Shown piece by piece: positions 1-7,082 of a stretch of 26,480 nucleotides of DNA. Each line of letters starts with the position of its first letter. Position 1 is the stretch's first letter. Both the position numbers and the translations under genes were made by a program. The notes under the pieces are model-generated. The model was not told the origin of the DNA and ran no database searches. It was given only the letters and a program-made list of their open reading frames with translations. The DNA lies in NCBI GenBank assembly GCA_035480535.1, contig DATIHQ010000089.1, positions 1 to 26,480 on the forward strand, written 5' to 3'. This stretch comes from DATIHQ01 sp035480535. Lineage in GTDB: Bacteria > Chlamydiota > Chlamydiia > Chlamydiales > SM23-39.

Positions 1-424
1 TGTTTGATAAAAAGGCCTTTATTAAGGCTTTTGCTGCTGCTTTCTCTTCTTTCTTGCCAAGCTTTGCTACTAGTTCTGCCGGTACAAAGTCACCTTGAGC
101 ATATCCAATAATTGTTCTCAACGTCTTCGCATTCGTTACAATTGCTTTAAGAGCGTCATACGATGTTGAAACATCTTTTCCATCACGAACTGCGGAAAGG
201 AAAACTCGTACTCGGACAGACTGTTCATTGCTGAACTGGAGTGAATCGTTCAATTTAGTGAAAGTTGCATCCGTTCTGACACTTCCGGCTGCTGGTGTTT
301 TAGCAATGGCTGAAAGAGCGGCTGCTGATGTAGCGGCTTGTGTTGGATTTTTTAATGTTTGATACGACTGAACAGCTGCGGCAGCTGCAGGGTCGGTTAC
401 TGATTTTAATGCTACTGTAGACAT
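1..424 (-). CDS. Unknown Ala-rich protein, N-terminal part (runs off the window)
   Basis: An open frame reads on the minus strand from ATG at 424 to the window edge (141 codons, no stop). The start is supported by AAGGA six bases upstream and by a good promoter further up. The protein starts MSTVALKSVTDPAAAAAVQS. The first ~50 residues are rich in Ala, Ser and Thr. They are followed by a probably helical part (FTKLNDSLQFSNEQSVRVRV) and a Lys/Ala-rich end (KLGKKEEKAAAKALIKAF). No signal peptide, membrane segment or catalytic motif is visible, and I do not recognise the family. The gene is more AT-rich than the aro genes beside it and transcribed away from them, so it is not part of that pathway. 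Confidence 0.75.
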   Translation of the reverse strand, partial: MSTVALKSVTDPAAAAAVQSYQTLKNPTQAATSAAALSAIAKTPAAGSVRTDATFTKLNDSLQFSNEQSVRVRVFLSAVRDGKDVSTSYDALKAIVTNAKTLRTIIGYAQGDFVPAELVAKLGKKEEKAAAKALIKAFLSN

Positions 425-458
425 ACACGTCCTTGTGTTTGTTAATTTTGTGATAATA

Positions 459-487
459 ATTATATGAAAAAAGGCATATAAAAACAA
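459..487 (-). promoter_or_regulatory. Candidate sigma70-type promoter of the 1-424 gene
   Basis: On the minus strand TTGTTT (487-482), a 17-base spacer and a perfect TATAAT (464-459) lie in the AT-rich intergenic stretch 425-588. The predicted transcript start near 452 leaves a leader of about 28 bases containing the AAGGA ribosome site. The -10 is strong and the -35 weak. Confidence 0.5.
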
Positions 488-553
488 TATAAAATGAAAT
501 CTTTAATTATTAAAAATATTTGTTATGTATTTATGTAAAATTATAATTTTTTG

Positions 554-582
554 TTCACACATTCGAGGGGCGGGGCTATAGT
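554..582 (+). promoter_or_regulatory. Candidate aroB promoter, placing the transcript start on the ATG
   Basis: TTCACA (554-559) and TATAGT (577-582), each 5 of 6 to consensus, are separated by 17 bases. The usual distance from -10 to +1 puts the transcript start at 589, the A of the aroB ATG, so the message may be leaderless. An in-frame TAA at 544-546 and the absence of any ATG, GTG or TTG codon between it and 589 exclude an earlier start. Confidence 0.5.
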
Positions 583-588
583 GTTTTT

Positions 589-1632
589 ATGGAAAAAATG
601 GAAGAAGGGCTTGTCTCTTTAGCTAAGTATTGTAGGGGGCGCGTGGCCGTGCTCTCCGATGCGACTGTGGCTAAGAGCTATGGGAAAGAGATCCAGGCAC
701 GGCTGCTAAAGGGGGGGGTGGAGGCTGAGTTATTTGCATTCCCTGCGGGAGAGGGGGCTAAGACCCGAGAGACAAAGGAATTTCTTGAAGATGAGTTGAT
801 GAGGCAAAACTATGGCCGAGATACGGTTTTGATTGCCTTGGGCGGAGGGGTGACGACCGATTTAGTGGGATTTGTAGCGGCGACCTATATGCGGGGGGTT
901 CCCTTCCTCTCGATTCCGACAACTTTGCTGGCGATGGTCGATTCTGCCATCGGGGGGAAGACGGGGGTGAATACCCCCTATGGGAAAAACCTGATCGGCG
1001 CCTTTTACCCTCCCCAAGCGATTTTTATTCATAGGGAATTTTTGAAGAGTTTGCCGGAGAGAGAATGGATGAGCGGCCTTGGCGAGGTGTTGAAATATGG
1101 GCTGATCGGCAATCGGGATCATTGGCAGTTGTGTAGGGAAGCTGGAAAAGAGTGGAGAAAGAGCCCCTATATAGAGAAGCTGATTCAGGGGTCGATCCAA
1201 ACGAAGATCGAGGTGGTTGAAAAAGACCCGACCGAAAAGGGATATAGAAGAATTTTGAATTTTGGCCATACGGTAGGGCATGCCTTGGAGCTTTTGTCAG
1301 GCTATGAAATGGCGCATGGCGAGGCGGTGGCGATTGGCTGCATGGCGGAGAGTTATTTGAGCTATCTGGTGGGCTCCCTTTCTAAAGAGGCGTTAGAGGA
1401 GATTCTACACCTATATAATAGGCTGGGATTTAAAGTGAGGCTGCCCAAGAAGTTTCAAAAAAAATCTTTCCTCGAGGCGATGGCCCTGGATAAGAAGGGA
1501 AAGAGCGGCTCCCCCCGCTTTGTCCAGATCGATCAAATTGGGCGGTGCATTCCCTTTGATGGAGACTATTGCCAAGGGGTGGAAATGTATGAGCTGGAAG
1601 ATTTGGTGAGCTGGATGGAGAGTCATGAATAA
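589..1632 (+). CDS. aroB: 3-dehydroquinate synthase
   Basis: AroB converts DAHP to 3-dehydroquinate, the second step of the shikimate pathway, in the cytoplasm with NAD+ and a metal ion. Visible family motifs are the nucleotide-binding stretch (GGGVTTDLVGF, then PTTLLAMVDSAIGGKTGVN), GEVLKYGLIGN with the first metal-ligand Glu, NFGHTVGHALE and AHGEAVAIG with the His ligands. At 347 residues it is slightly short: the N-terminal beta-strand present in E. coli AroB is missing, and the upstream in-frame stop at 544-546 shows this is real. There is no Shine-Dalgarno sequence before the ATG. It is the first gene of aroB-aroA-aroL-aroC and overlaps aroA by 8 bases. Confidence 0.95.
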   Translation: MEKMEEGLVSLAKYCRGRVAVLSDATVAKSYGKEIQARLLKGGVEAELFAFPAGEGAKTRETKEFLEDELMRQNYGRDTVLIALGGGVTTDLVGFVAATYMRGVPFLSIPTTLLAMVDSAIGGKTGVNTPYGKNLIGAFYPPQAIFIHREFLKSLPEREWMSGLGEVLKYGLIGNRDHWQLCREAGKEWRKSPYIEKLIQGSIQTKIEVVEKDPTEKGYRRILNFGHTVGHALELLSGYEMAHGEAVAIGCMAESYLSYLVGSLSKEALEEILHLYNRLGFKVRLPKKFQKKSFLEAMALDKKGKSGSPRFVQIDQIGRCIPFDGDYCQGVEMYELEDLVSWMESHE

Positions 1633-2854
1633 GAGGTTGAGGGTCCCTCCTTCAAAGTCCCACACCCTGCGCGCTTTGATTTTCGCCCTGATGGCGAAGG
1701 GGAAAAGCCAGATTTTCCATTCTCTTCACTCCCCCGATACGATGGCGATGGTCGAGGCGATCAGGCAACTGGGGGCAAAGGTGGAGGTGGGGAAAGAGGC
1801 GCTGATTGTGGAGGGCGTTGCGGGAAAGATTCAGCCAGCGGGAGATGTAATCCAGTGCGGCAATTCAGGGCAAGTCCTGCGCTTCATTGGGGCTTTATCG
1901 GCTTTGTCTCCAAGCTACACAATTCTCACTGGAGATGCTTCGATCCGGAAAAATCGGCCCGTGAAGCCGTTACTCGATGCGCTGAATCAACTGGGCGCTT
2001 TTGCCGTTTCAAGTCGCCTCGATGGCTATGCGCCCATTATTATTAAAGGTCCTCTTAAGGGGGGAAAAGCTGTTTTGTCGGGAGAAGATTCGCAGCCTGT
2101 CTCCGCCCTGATCATTGCGGGCGCATTTGTTCCTCTGGAACTATCGGTGCAAAATCCGGGGGAAAAACCGTGGGTACAGCTCACCTTAAGTTGGCTCGAT
2201 CGGTTGAAAATTCCCTATGAGAATCACAATTTTGAACACTATCGGATGAAGGGGGGCTCTGCGATTGATGGATTTGATTTTGCGGTGCCGGGAGATTTTA
2301 GCTCTGCGGCATTTCCCATTGCAGCGGCTCTTTTAACCGGTTCAGAAATGGAACTTGAGGGATTGGATCGGAATGATGTGCAGGGAGATCGGGCAATTAT
2401 CGCTGTTCTAGAAAAAATGGGAGCGCGCTTTGGGTGGGAGAAGAATCGGTTAGTGGTGAGGAAGAGTGATTTACAAGGAATCTCGATCGATGTGAATGAT
2501 TTCATCGATGCGCTTCCCATTCTTGCGGTCATTGGATGCTTTGCGGAGGGGAAAACGGAGCTTTACAATGGCGCAATTGCGCGGAAGAAGGAATCGGACC
2601 GGATTGGCGCGATGGCGATGGAGCTGAGAAAAATGGGGGCAAAGATAGAGGAAAGGGTGGATGGAATGGTGATTCATCACTCGCCGCTCCGTGGGGCAAA
2701 CATCGAATCGCATGGCGATCACCGCGTGGCCCTCGCGCTTGCAGTAGCGACATTAGCTGCAAGAGGAGAATCGAAGTTGCATGGGATGGAGGTGATGGCG
2801 AAAAGCTATCCAACATTCCTGGAAGACATCTTGTACACAAGTAAAAAAAATTAA
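1625..2854 (+). CDS. aroA: 3-phosphoshikimate 1-carboxyvinyltransferase (EPSP synthase)
   Basis: AroA transfers enolpyruvyl from PEP to shikimate-3-phosphate. The 409-residue length fits the family. Visible are the N-terminal PSKSHTLRALIFALMAKG segment with the substrate-binding Lys-Ser, the CGNSGQVLRF PEP-site loop, PGDFSSAAFPIAAAL in the second lobe, RKKESDRIGAMA, and the C-terminal SHGDHRVALALAVA. The start codon overlaps the end of aroB by 8 bases, so translation is probably coupled; GGAGAG lies just upstream. The stop TAA (2852-2854) touches a 28-bp inverted repeat that begins TAACCACCGAG, so this repeat separates aroA from aroL. Confidence 0.96.
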   Translation: MNKRLRVPPSKSHTLRALIFALMAKGKSQIFHSLHSPDTMAMVEAIRQLGAKVEVGKEALIVEGVAGKIQPAGDVIQCGNSGQVLRFIGALSALSPSYTILTGDASIRKNRPVKPLLDALNQLGAFAVSSRLDGYAPIIIKGPLKGGKAVLSGEDSQPVSALIIAGAFVPLELSVQNPGEKPWVQLTLSWLDRLKIPYENHNFEHYRMKGGSAIDGFDFAVPGDFSSAAFPIAAALLTGSEMELEGLDRNDVQGDRAIIAVLEKMGARFGWEKNRLVVRKSDLQGISIDVNDFIDALPILAVIGCFAEGKTELYNGAIARKKESDRIGAMAMELRKMGAKIEERVDGMVIHHSPLRGANIESHGDHRVALALAVATLAARGESKLHGMEVMAKSYPTFLEDILYTSKKN

Positions 2855-2934
2855 CCACCGAGAACACCGAGAGCACCGAGGAATTTATTTTCTTGCGCGC
2901 ATCGCGCCTCGGTGTTCTCGGTGGGCTCGGTGGT
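2854..2934. repeat. 28-bp inverted repeat of ACCACCGAG units between aroA and aroL
   Basis: The left arm 2854-2881 is made of CCACCGAG/ACACCGAG/GCACCGAG units. The right arm 2907-2934 is its inverted copy with three mismatches. The 25-base loop contains a smaller palindrome, GCGCGCATCGCGC. The aroA stop codon overlaps the first base. In the minus direction the hairpin is followed by GGTTAA and a T run, like an intrinsic terminator; in the aro direction it is followed by A residues, so it may pause rather than stop transcription. It resembles the ACCACGGAG repeats at 12060, 17989 and 21681. Confidence 0.85.
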
Positions 2935-2947
2935 AAAAAAAAGGCAC

Positions 2948-3445
2948 ATGAGCGTGAATCTAATTCTGTTTGGTTTTAAAGGCTGTGGGAAGACGTATTA
3001 TGGGAAGCGGCTGGCGGAAAAGCTGCGATGCCGATTCATCGATACCGATGAATTATTGGGAAAACCTCCGAAGGAAATTGTGGCGAGTGTGGGAGAGGAG
3101 GGCTTTCGCGCGATGGAGAGAGAGGCGGTGCGGGGGCTGAAGGGAGTGGAGAATGCGGTGATTGCGGTGGGGGGTGGGACGGTGCTCGAGGCGGAGAATG
3201 TGGAGGTTTTGCGGGAGTTGGGGCAGATGGTGTATCTCGATACGCCTGTGGAGGTGTTGAGAAAACGGATGATGCTGGGCGATTGGCCTTCGTTTTTGAG
3301 TGGGGAAGATTCGTTTTGGCAGATGATTCGGGAGAGAACGGTGATTTATGAATCGATTGATGCGCGGCGAGTTTGTACGGAAAATTTGGATGAGACTGGT
3401 GTTTTAGCCGCACTTCGCTCTATAGTGCTATTAGATGGCATCTAA
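2948..3445 (+). CDS. aroL: Shikimate kinase
   Basis: This enzyme phosphorylates shikimate at O3 with ATP. The 165-residue protein shows the P-loop GFKGCGKT (residues 9-16), IDTDELLG with the Mg/shikimate-binding Asp pair, GEEGFRAMEREAV, the shikimate-binding GGG in IAVGGGTV, and a lid region around RKRMMLGDWPSF. The start chosen is ATG 2948, preceded by AAGG and placing the P-loop at its normal distance from the N-terminus. A longer frame from GTG 2912 would translate repeat DNA and is rejected. The stop overlaps aroC by 11 bases. It could equally be named aroK. Confidence 0.93.
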   Translation: MSVNLILFGFKGCGKTYYGKRLAEKLRCRFIDTDELLGKPPKEIVASVGEEGFRAMEREAVRGLKGVENAVIAVGGGTVLEAENVEVLRELGQMVYLDTPVEVLRKRMMLGDWPSFLSGEDSFWQMIRERTVIYESIDARRVCTENLDETGVLAALRSIVLLDGI

Positions 3446-4532
3446 TTACTTTGGCGAGCGGTTTCGGATTACGACATTTGGGGAGTCTCATGGCCCCGCG
3501 ATTGGCGTTGTGATCGATGGCTGCCCTGCGGGATTGCAGATCGATCAAGAAGAGATCGATCTAGACTTGAGTTTGCGCAGGCCCGGATCTAATCCCTACA
3601 CTTCTCCCCGAGAAGAAACAGATAAAGCGGAAATTCTTTCGGGAGTGTTTCAGGGGAAAACTACGGGCGCCCCCATTGCGATCGTGATTCACAATCGAGA
3701 TGTCGATTCAAGTAAATATGAGCCGATCAAAGAGCTTCTTCGCCCTGGCCATGCCAATTACACCTATTTGCAAAAATATGGAGTCTTCGATTATCGAGGC
3801 GGAGGGAGATCTTCTGCGAGAGAAACGGCGGCGCGGGTAGCTGCGGGAGCGATTGCGAAAAAGCTTCTCGCCCATTATGGGATTGAACTTTGCGCTTTTG
3901 TCGCAGAAATCGGCGGGATTGCGATTGTAGAGCCCGATTTGACTCATCTTTCCAAATTGCGAAAAAAGGTTCTTTCGAGTGCAATCTTCTGCCCCGATGC
4001 AAAAACGGCCAAGGAGATGATTGGCAAGATTGAAGCGGCGAAAAAAGAGGGAGATTCTCTCGGCGGGATTCTTCAGGCGGCGGCATCCAATCTTCCTCCG
4101 GGCCTTGGCGATCCTGTCTATGGAAAGTTGGAGGCAAAACTTGCCTCTGCCATGCTTTCTCTGCCGGCCACCAAAGGCTTTGAAATTGGCTCTGGCTTTG
4201 CAGCTGCGCGGATGAAGGGCTCCGAGCACAACGATGCCTTTGATCTCGATGAAAAAGGGAACGTCACGACGACGACGAACTTTGCCGGCGGCACCCTCGG
4301 CGGCATTTCCACAGGCCTTCCCCTCACCTTCCGCGTCGCCTTCAAACCCACCTCCAGCATTAAAAAGGTGCAAAAAACGGTTTCCACGAAAGGAGAGAAA
4401 AAGCCCTTTAAACTTCCCCATGGATCGCGCCACGATCCCTGCGTCGCCATCCGCGCCGTCCCCATCATCGAGGCCATGACAGCCCTCGTCATCGCCGATG
4501 CCCTCTTGCTCAATCGCACCGCTAAGTTGTAG
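3435..4532 (+). CDS. aroC: Chorismate synthase
   Basis: AroC makes chorismate from EPSP by an FMNH2-dependent 1,4-elimination, the last step of the pathway. The 365-residue protein has all three family signatures: GESHGPAIGVVIDGCPAG near the N-terminus, the central DYRGGGRSSARETAARVAAG, and HGSRHDPCVAIRAVP near the C-terminus, plus RRPGSNPYTSPREE. It starts inside the last codons of aroL, so coupling is likely. Its stop codon TAG forms part of the -35 element of the next gene's candidate promoter, marking the end of the aro operon. Earlier shikimate genes (aroG, aroDE) are not in the window. Confidence 0.97.
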   Translation: MASNYFGERFRITTFGESHGPAIGVVIDGCPAGLQIDQEEIDLDLSLRRPGSNPYTSPREETDKAEILSGVFQGKTTGAPIAIVIHNRDVDSSKYEPIKELLRPGHANYTYLQKYGVFDYRGGGRSSARETAARVAAGAIAKKLLAHYGIELCAFVAEIGGIAIVEPDLTHLSKLRKKVLSSAIFCPDAKTAKEMIGKIEAAKKEGDSLGGILQAAASNLPPGLGDPVYGKLEAKLASAMLSLPATKGFEIGSGFAAARMKGSEHNDAFDLDEKGNVTTTTNFAGGTLGGISTGLPLTFRVAFKPTSSIKKVQKTVSTKGEKKPFKLPHGSRHDPCVAIRAVPIIEAMTALVIADALLLNRTAKL

Positions 4533-4558
4533 ACATTCTTTTGCTCGATCTTTATACT
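4530..4558 (+). promoter_or_regulatory. Candidate promoter for the tandem Inc-like genes
   Basis: TAGACA (4530-4535, 5 of 6) and TATACT (4553-4558, 5 of 6) with a 17-base spacer. The -35 uses the aroC stop codon. The predicted start near 4565 leaves a leader of about 26 bases that includes GGGAGAAG before the ATG at 4591. This suggests the two membrane-protein genes are expressed separately from the aro operon. Confidence 0.55.
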
Positions 4559-4590
4559 CCCCGCTTTTCAAAAAATCTTGGGAGAAGAAT

Positions 4591-5187
4591 ATGTCTGCGA
4601 CAACTGGTATTTGTAAAACTGATCTTTCTTGGCCTAAGGCCGCTGCTCTTTGCGTCCCCGTTGTGGGCGATTTGCTGTATGTGTCCCTATGCCGTGCGAC
4701 CACTGCTGCAGGGAGAGAGGTTGCAAAACAAATTACTCAATTGAGAGACCAACGCTTTCCCCTTGAAAATCGGGTCAATAAACTAAATAGTCGGCTAGAC
4801 ACACTGAACGAAGAACTGGATGACTTAGCGGCAGATCCGAGTGCCGATCTAGTTCCACTGAGCAATGAGATAGCTCAAATTTCCGCTGAGATACAGCCTC
4901 TCAATCAGCAACTTCAAGACTATAATCGAGAAATCGATACCTCAAAAAACACAAGGGATAATCACGTCCAGAAAATGCGCCTGATGAGCAAATTGGGACT
5001 TGTCCGCGCATTCGTAGGGGTCGCTCTCATCGTTACCTTGGCTGTTGCCCACGTGCTTTCATGGTGGTTGGCTCTCGCTTTCGGCGCCCTTAGCTTAGCG
5101 ACTTTTGGATGGAATGCGTTGTTCTTGTGCGCCACCCACCAACCCTACCCGCGCCACGGATTAGCCAATGCGCTGCAAGCGATTTAA
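4591..5187 (+). CDS. Inc-like membrane protein, tandem copy 1
   Basis: This 198-residue protein starts at ATG 4591 after GGGAGAAG; upstream in-frame codons belong to the end of aroC in another frame. Layout: a polar N-terminus with a short hydrophobic patch (ALCVPVVGDLLYV, about 19-31), a coiled-coil-like Leu/Gln/Glu-rich middle (about 45-135), then two hydrophobic segments separated by a very short turn (about 139-158 and 160-180). Such a bilobed hydrophobic domain is the hallmark of chlamydial inclusion-membrane (Inc) proteins, type III secretion substrates placed in the vacuole membrane. No sequence family is recognised; the Inc assignment rests on layout only. It is a paralogue of the next gene. 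Confidence 0.7.
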   Translation: MSATTGICKTDLSWPKAAALCVPVVGDLLYVSLCRATTAAGREVAKQITQLRDQRFPLENRVNKLNSRLDTLNEELDDLAADPSADLVPLSNEIAQISAEIQPLNQQLQDYNREIDTSKNTRDNHVQKMRLMSKLGLVRAFVGVALIVTLAVAHVLSWWLALAFGALSLATFGWNALFLCATHQPYPRHGLANALQAI

Positions 5188-5213
5188 ATTAATAACAAAA
5201 TCTGGAGGAAAAT

Positions 5214-5864
5214 ATGTCTGCGATAACTGGTATCTGTAAAACCGATATTTCTTGGCCTAAGGCCGTTGCTCTTTGCGTCCCCGTCGTGGGCTATTTTGTG
5301 TCTGTACATCAAGCCCTTACTTCTCTTAAGGCGCAGAAAGAGAGGCTGGGTAAATTATCTCAGTTGAAGGATCAATGCGATTCCCTCGATAATCGGGTCA
5401 CTTTATTGAAAAATCAGGTAGACATAGCCGCTCAAAAGCTTCAGGACGCAAGGCAGCAACAACCCATTGATGGTGCATTAGAGGCTTCACTTCAGGGTGA
5501 GATCAATCAACTTTCCTCTGAGGCAACGCAGATAGATCAGCAATGCCGAGACGATCAACAAGAAATTGAAAAATTAAAAGGTTCGCAGGATGACTCTACC
5601 CGAAAGCTGCGCCTGTTGAGCAAGCTGGGGATTGTCCGCGGATTCGTAGCTCTTGCCCTCATCGTTACCTTGGCTGTTGCGCACGTACTCGTGGGGCCAT
5701 TGGCTCTCATATTTGCTGGCATTAGCCTGATGGCTTTGGGGCTAAATATGATCATCTTGGCCGCCGTCCCCGATCCAGACAGCCCTCGCCAAAGGTTAAT
5801 CCGAGCGCTGCAGGGAGCATCCAACGCGCTGCAAGGAGCATCCGCTGGCCTAGCGAGGGTTTAG
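5214..5864 (+). CDS. Inc-like membrane protein, tandem copy 2
   Basis: This 216-residue protein has a strong ribosome site, GGAGG, five bases before the ATG. It repeats the plan of its upstream neighbour: a nearly identical N-terminus (MSAITGICKTDISWPKAVA versus MSATTGICKTDLSWPKAAA), a diverged coiled coil (about 38-130), and a bilobed hydrophobic domain (about 142-160 and 162-184) whose first lobe shares ALIVTLAVAHVL with copy 1. The C-terminus ends with a short tandem duplication (ALQGASNALQGAS), visible in the DNA as two copies of GCTGCA(G/A)GGAGCATCC. The probable role is an Inc-type vacuole-membrane protein. It lies 26 bases after copy 1, so the two are probably co-transcribed. Confidence 0.7.
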   Translation: MSAITGICKTDISWPKAVALCVPVVGYFVSVHQALTSLKAQKERLGKLSQLKDQCDSLDNRVTLLKNQVDIAAQKLQDARQQQPIDGALEASLQGEINQLSSEATQIDQQCRDDQQEIEKLKGSQDDSTRKLRLLSKLGIVRGFVALALIVTLAVAHVLVGPLALIFAGISLMALGLNMIILAAVPDPDSPRQRLIRALQGASNALQGASAGLARV

Positions 5865-5894
5865 CTGTTGTGCAATACGTTTAATTAGAATGAT

Positions 5895-7082
5895 CTACGA
5901 CTTAATAAGTTGGGGGATGAGGGATTCGAGGGCATTGGCGAAGAGGTCGACTTCTTCGAGGGTGTTGTAGAGGGCGAAGGAGGCGCGGGCGGCGGAGGTG
6001 AGCTGGAAGGCGCGGAGGAGGGGCTGCGCGCAGAGATGGCCCGAGCGGATGGCGATGTTTTTAAGGTCGAGAAGCGTGGCGATGTCGAGGGGGTGGATGG
6101 AGGCGATGGTGAAGGTGAGAATGGGGCCTTTGTCGGGGGCGGTGCCGATGATTTTAAGATTCGGGATGGATTGGAGGCGATTGGTTGCATGGAGGAGAAG
6201 CGTTTGGGTGTGGGCAGAGATTTGGGGGCGGCCCATTTGAGTGATGAAGTCGAGGGCGGCTTTGAGGGCGATGACGGGGCCAATGAGGGGCGTGCCGGCT
6301 TCAAAGCGGAGGGGCGGTTTTTGATAGGTGGTGGTGAGAAGGTCGACGCGCTCGATCATGTCGCCGCCGCCTTGGATGGGGGGCATGGAGTTGAGGAGAT
6401 GTTTTTTTCCGTAGAGAACGCCGACGCCGGTGGGGCCGTAACATTTATGGCCTGAAAAGGCATAGAAGTCGCAATCGAGGGCTTGAACGTCGATGGGCAT
6501 GTGGGGCGCGGCTTGGGCGCCGTCGACGAGGAGAATGGCGTTGTTGGCGTGGGCGGCGCGGGCGATTTGGTGAATGGGATTGATCGTGCCGGTGACGTTG
6601 GAGATGTGGGCGAGGGCGATGATTTTAGTGCGGGGCGTGATGGAGGCGTGCCATTCGAGAACGCCTTGCGAATTCATGGGGATGTAGCGGAGCTGGGCGC
6701 CTGTTTGCTGGGCGAGCATTTGCCAGGGAACGATGTTGGAATGGTGCTCCATTGGGGAAATGAGGATTTCATCGTTGGGTTTAAGGTGAGTTTTTCCGTA
6801 GGAGGCGGCGACGAGGTTGATGGCGTCGGTGGTGCCGCGAGTGAAGACGATTTCATCTGTGTGAAGCGCGTTGAGGAATTTTTGGGCGGTTTCGCGCGTG
6901 GCATTGTATTTTTCGGTGGCGAGAAGCGATGAGCGGTAGATGGAGCGGTGGACGGTGGCGTATTCGGAAGAATAGAATTGAGTGAGCGCGTCGATGACGC
7001 AGCGGGGCTTGTGAGCGGTGGCGGCGCTGTCGAGATAGATGAGCTCGGGATGATGGTCAAAGATGGGGAATTGTTTACGCAT
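5895..7082 (-). CDS. sufS: Cysteine desulfurase, SufS type
   Basis: SufS is a PLP enzyme that takes sulfur from cysteine as an enzyme-bound persulfide for Fe-S cluster assembly. The start chosen is the ATG at 7082, overlapping the end of sufD by 8 bases, giving 395 residues (normal length). Visible are YLDSAATAHKP (14-25), the EHHSN motif (112-116), VDGAQ (187-190), the PLP lysine in FSGHKCYGPTGVG (Lys213), and the active-site cysteine in IRSGHLCAQP (Cys351). A longer frame that reads back through sufD in another frame is rejected. It is the last gene of the sufBCDS operon. Confidence 0.95.
   Translation of the reverse strand: MRKQFPIFDHHPELIYLDSAATAHKPRCVIDALTQFYSSEYATVHRSIYRSSLLATEKYNATRETAQKFLNALHTDEIVFTRGTTDAINLVAASYGKTHLKPNDEILISPMEHHSNIVPWQMLAQQTGAQLRYIPMNSQGVLEWHASITPRTKIIALAHISNVTGTINPIHQIARAAHANNAILLVDGAQAAPHMPIDVQALDCDFYAFSGHKCYGPTGVGVLYGKKHLLNSMPPIQGGGDMIERVDLLTTTYQKPPLRFEAGTPLIGPVIALKAALDFITQMGRPQISAHTQTLLLHATNRLQSIPNLKIIGTAPDKGPILTFTIASIHPLDIATLLDLKNIAIRSGHLCAQPLLRAFQLTSAARASFALYNTLEEVDLFANALESLIPQLIKS

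Noticed and set aside
862..1281. Minus-strand frame inside aroB
   Set aside because: Shadow of aroB without ribosome site or recognisable domain.
2912..2947. N-terminal extension of shikimate kinase from GTG 2912
   Set aside because: It would translate repeat DNA; ATG 2948 has its own ribosome site and sets the P-loop at normal distance.
3708..4703. Long minus-strand frame opposite aroC and the first Inc-like gene
   Set aside because: It crosses two well-supported genes, has no start signals and reads like antisense translation.
5910..6932. Plus-strand open frames rich in Gly/Glu/Asp opposite sufS
   Set aside because: They mirror sufS codons; composition is biased and there are no ribosome sites or motifs.
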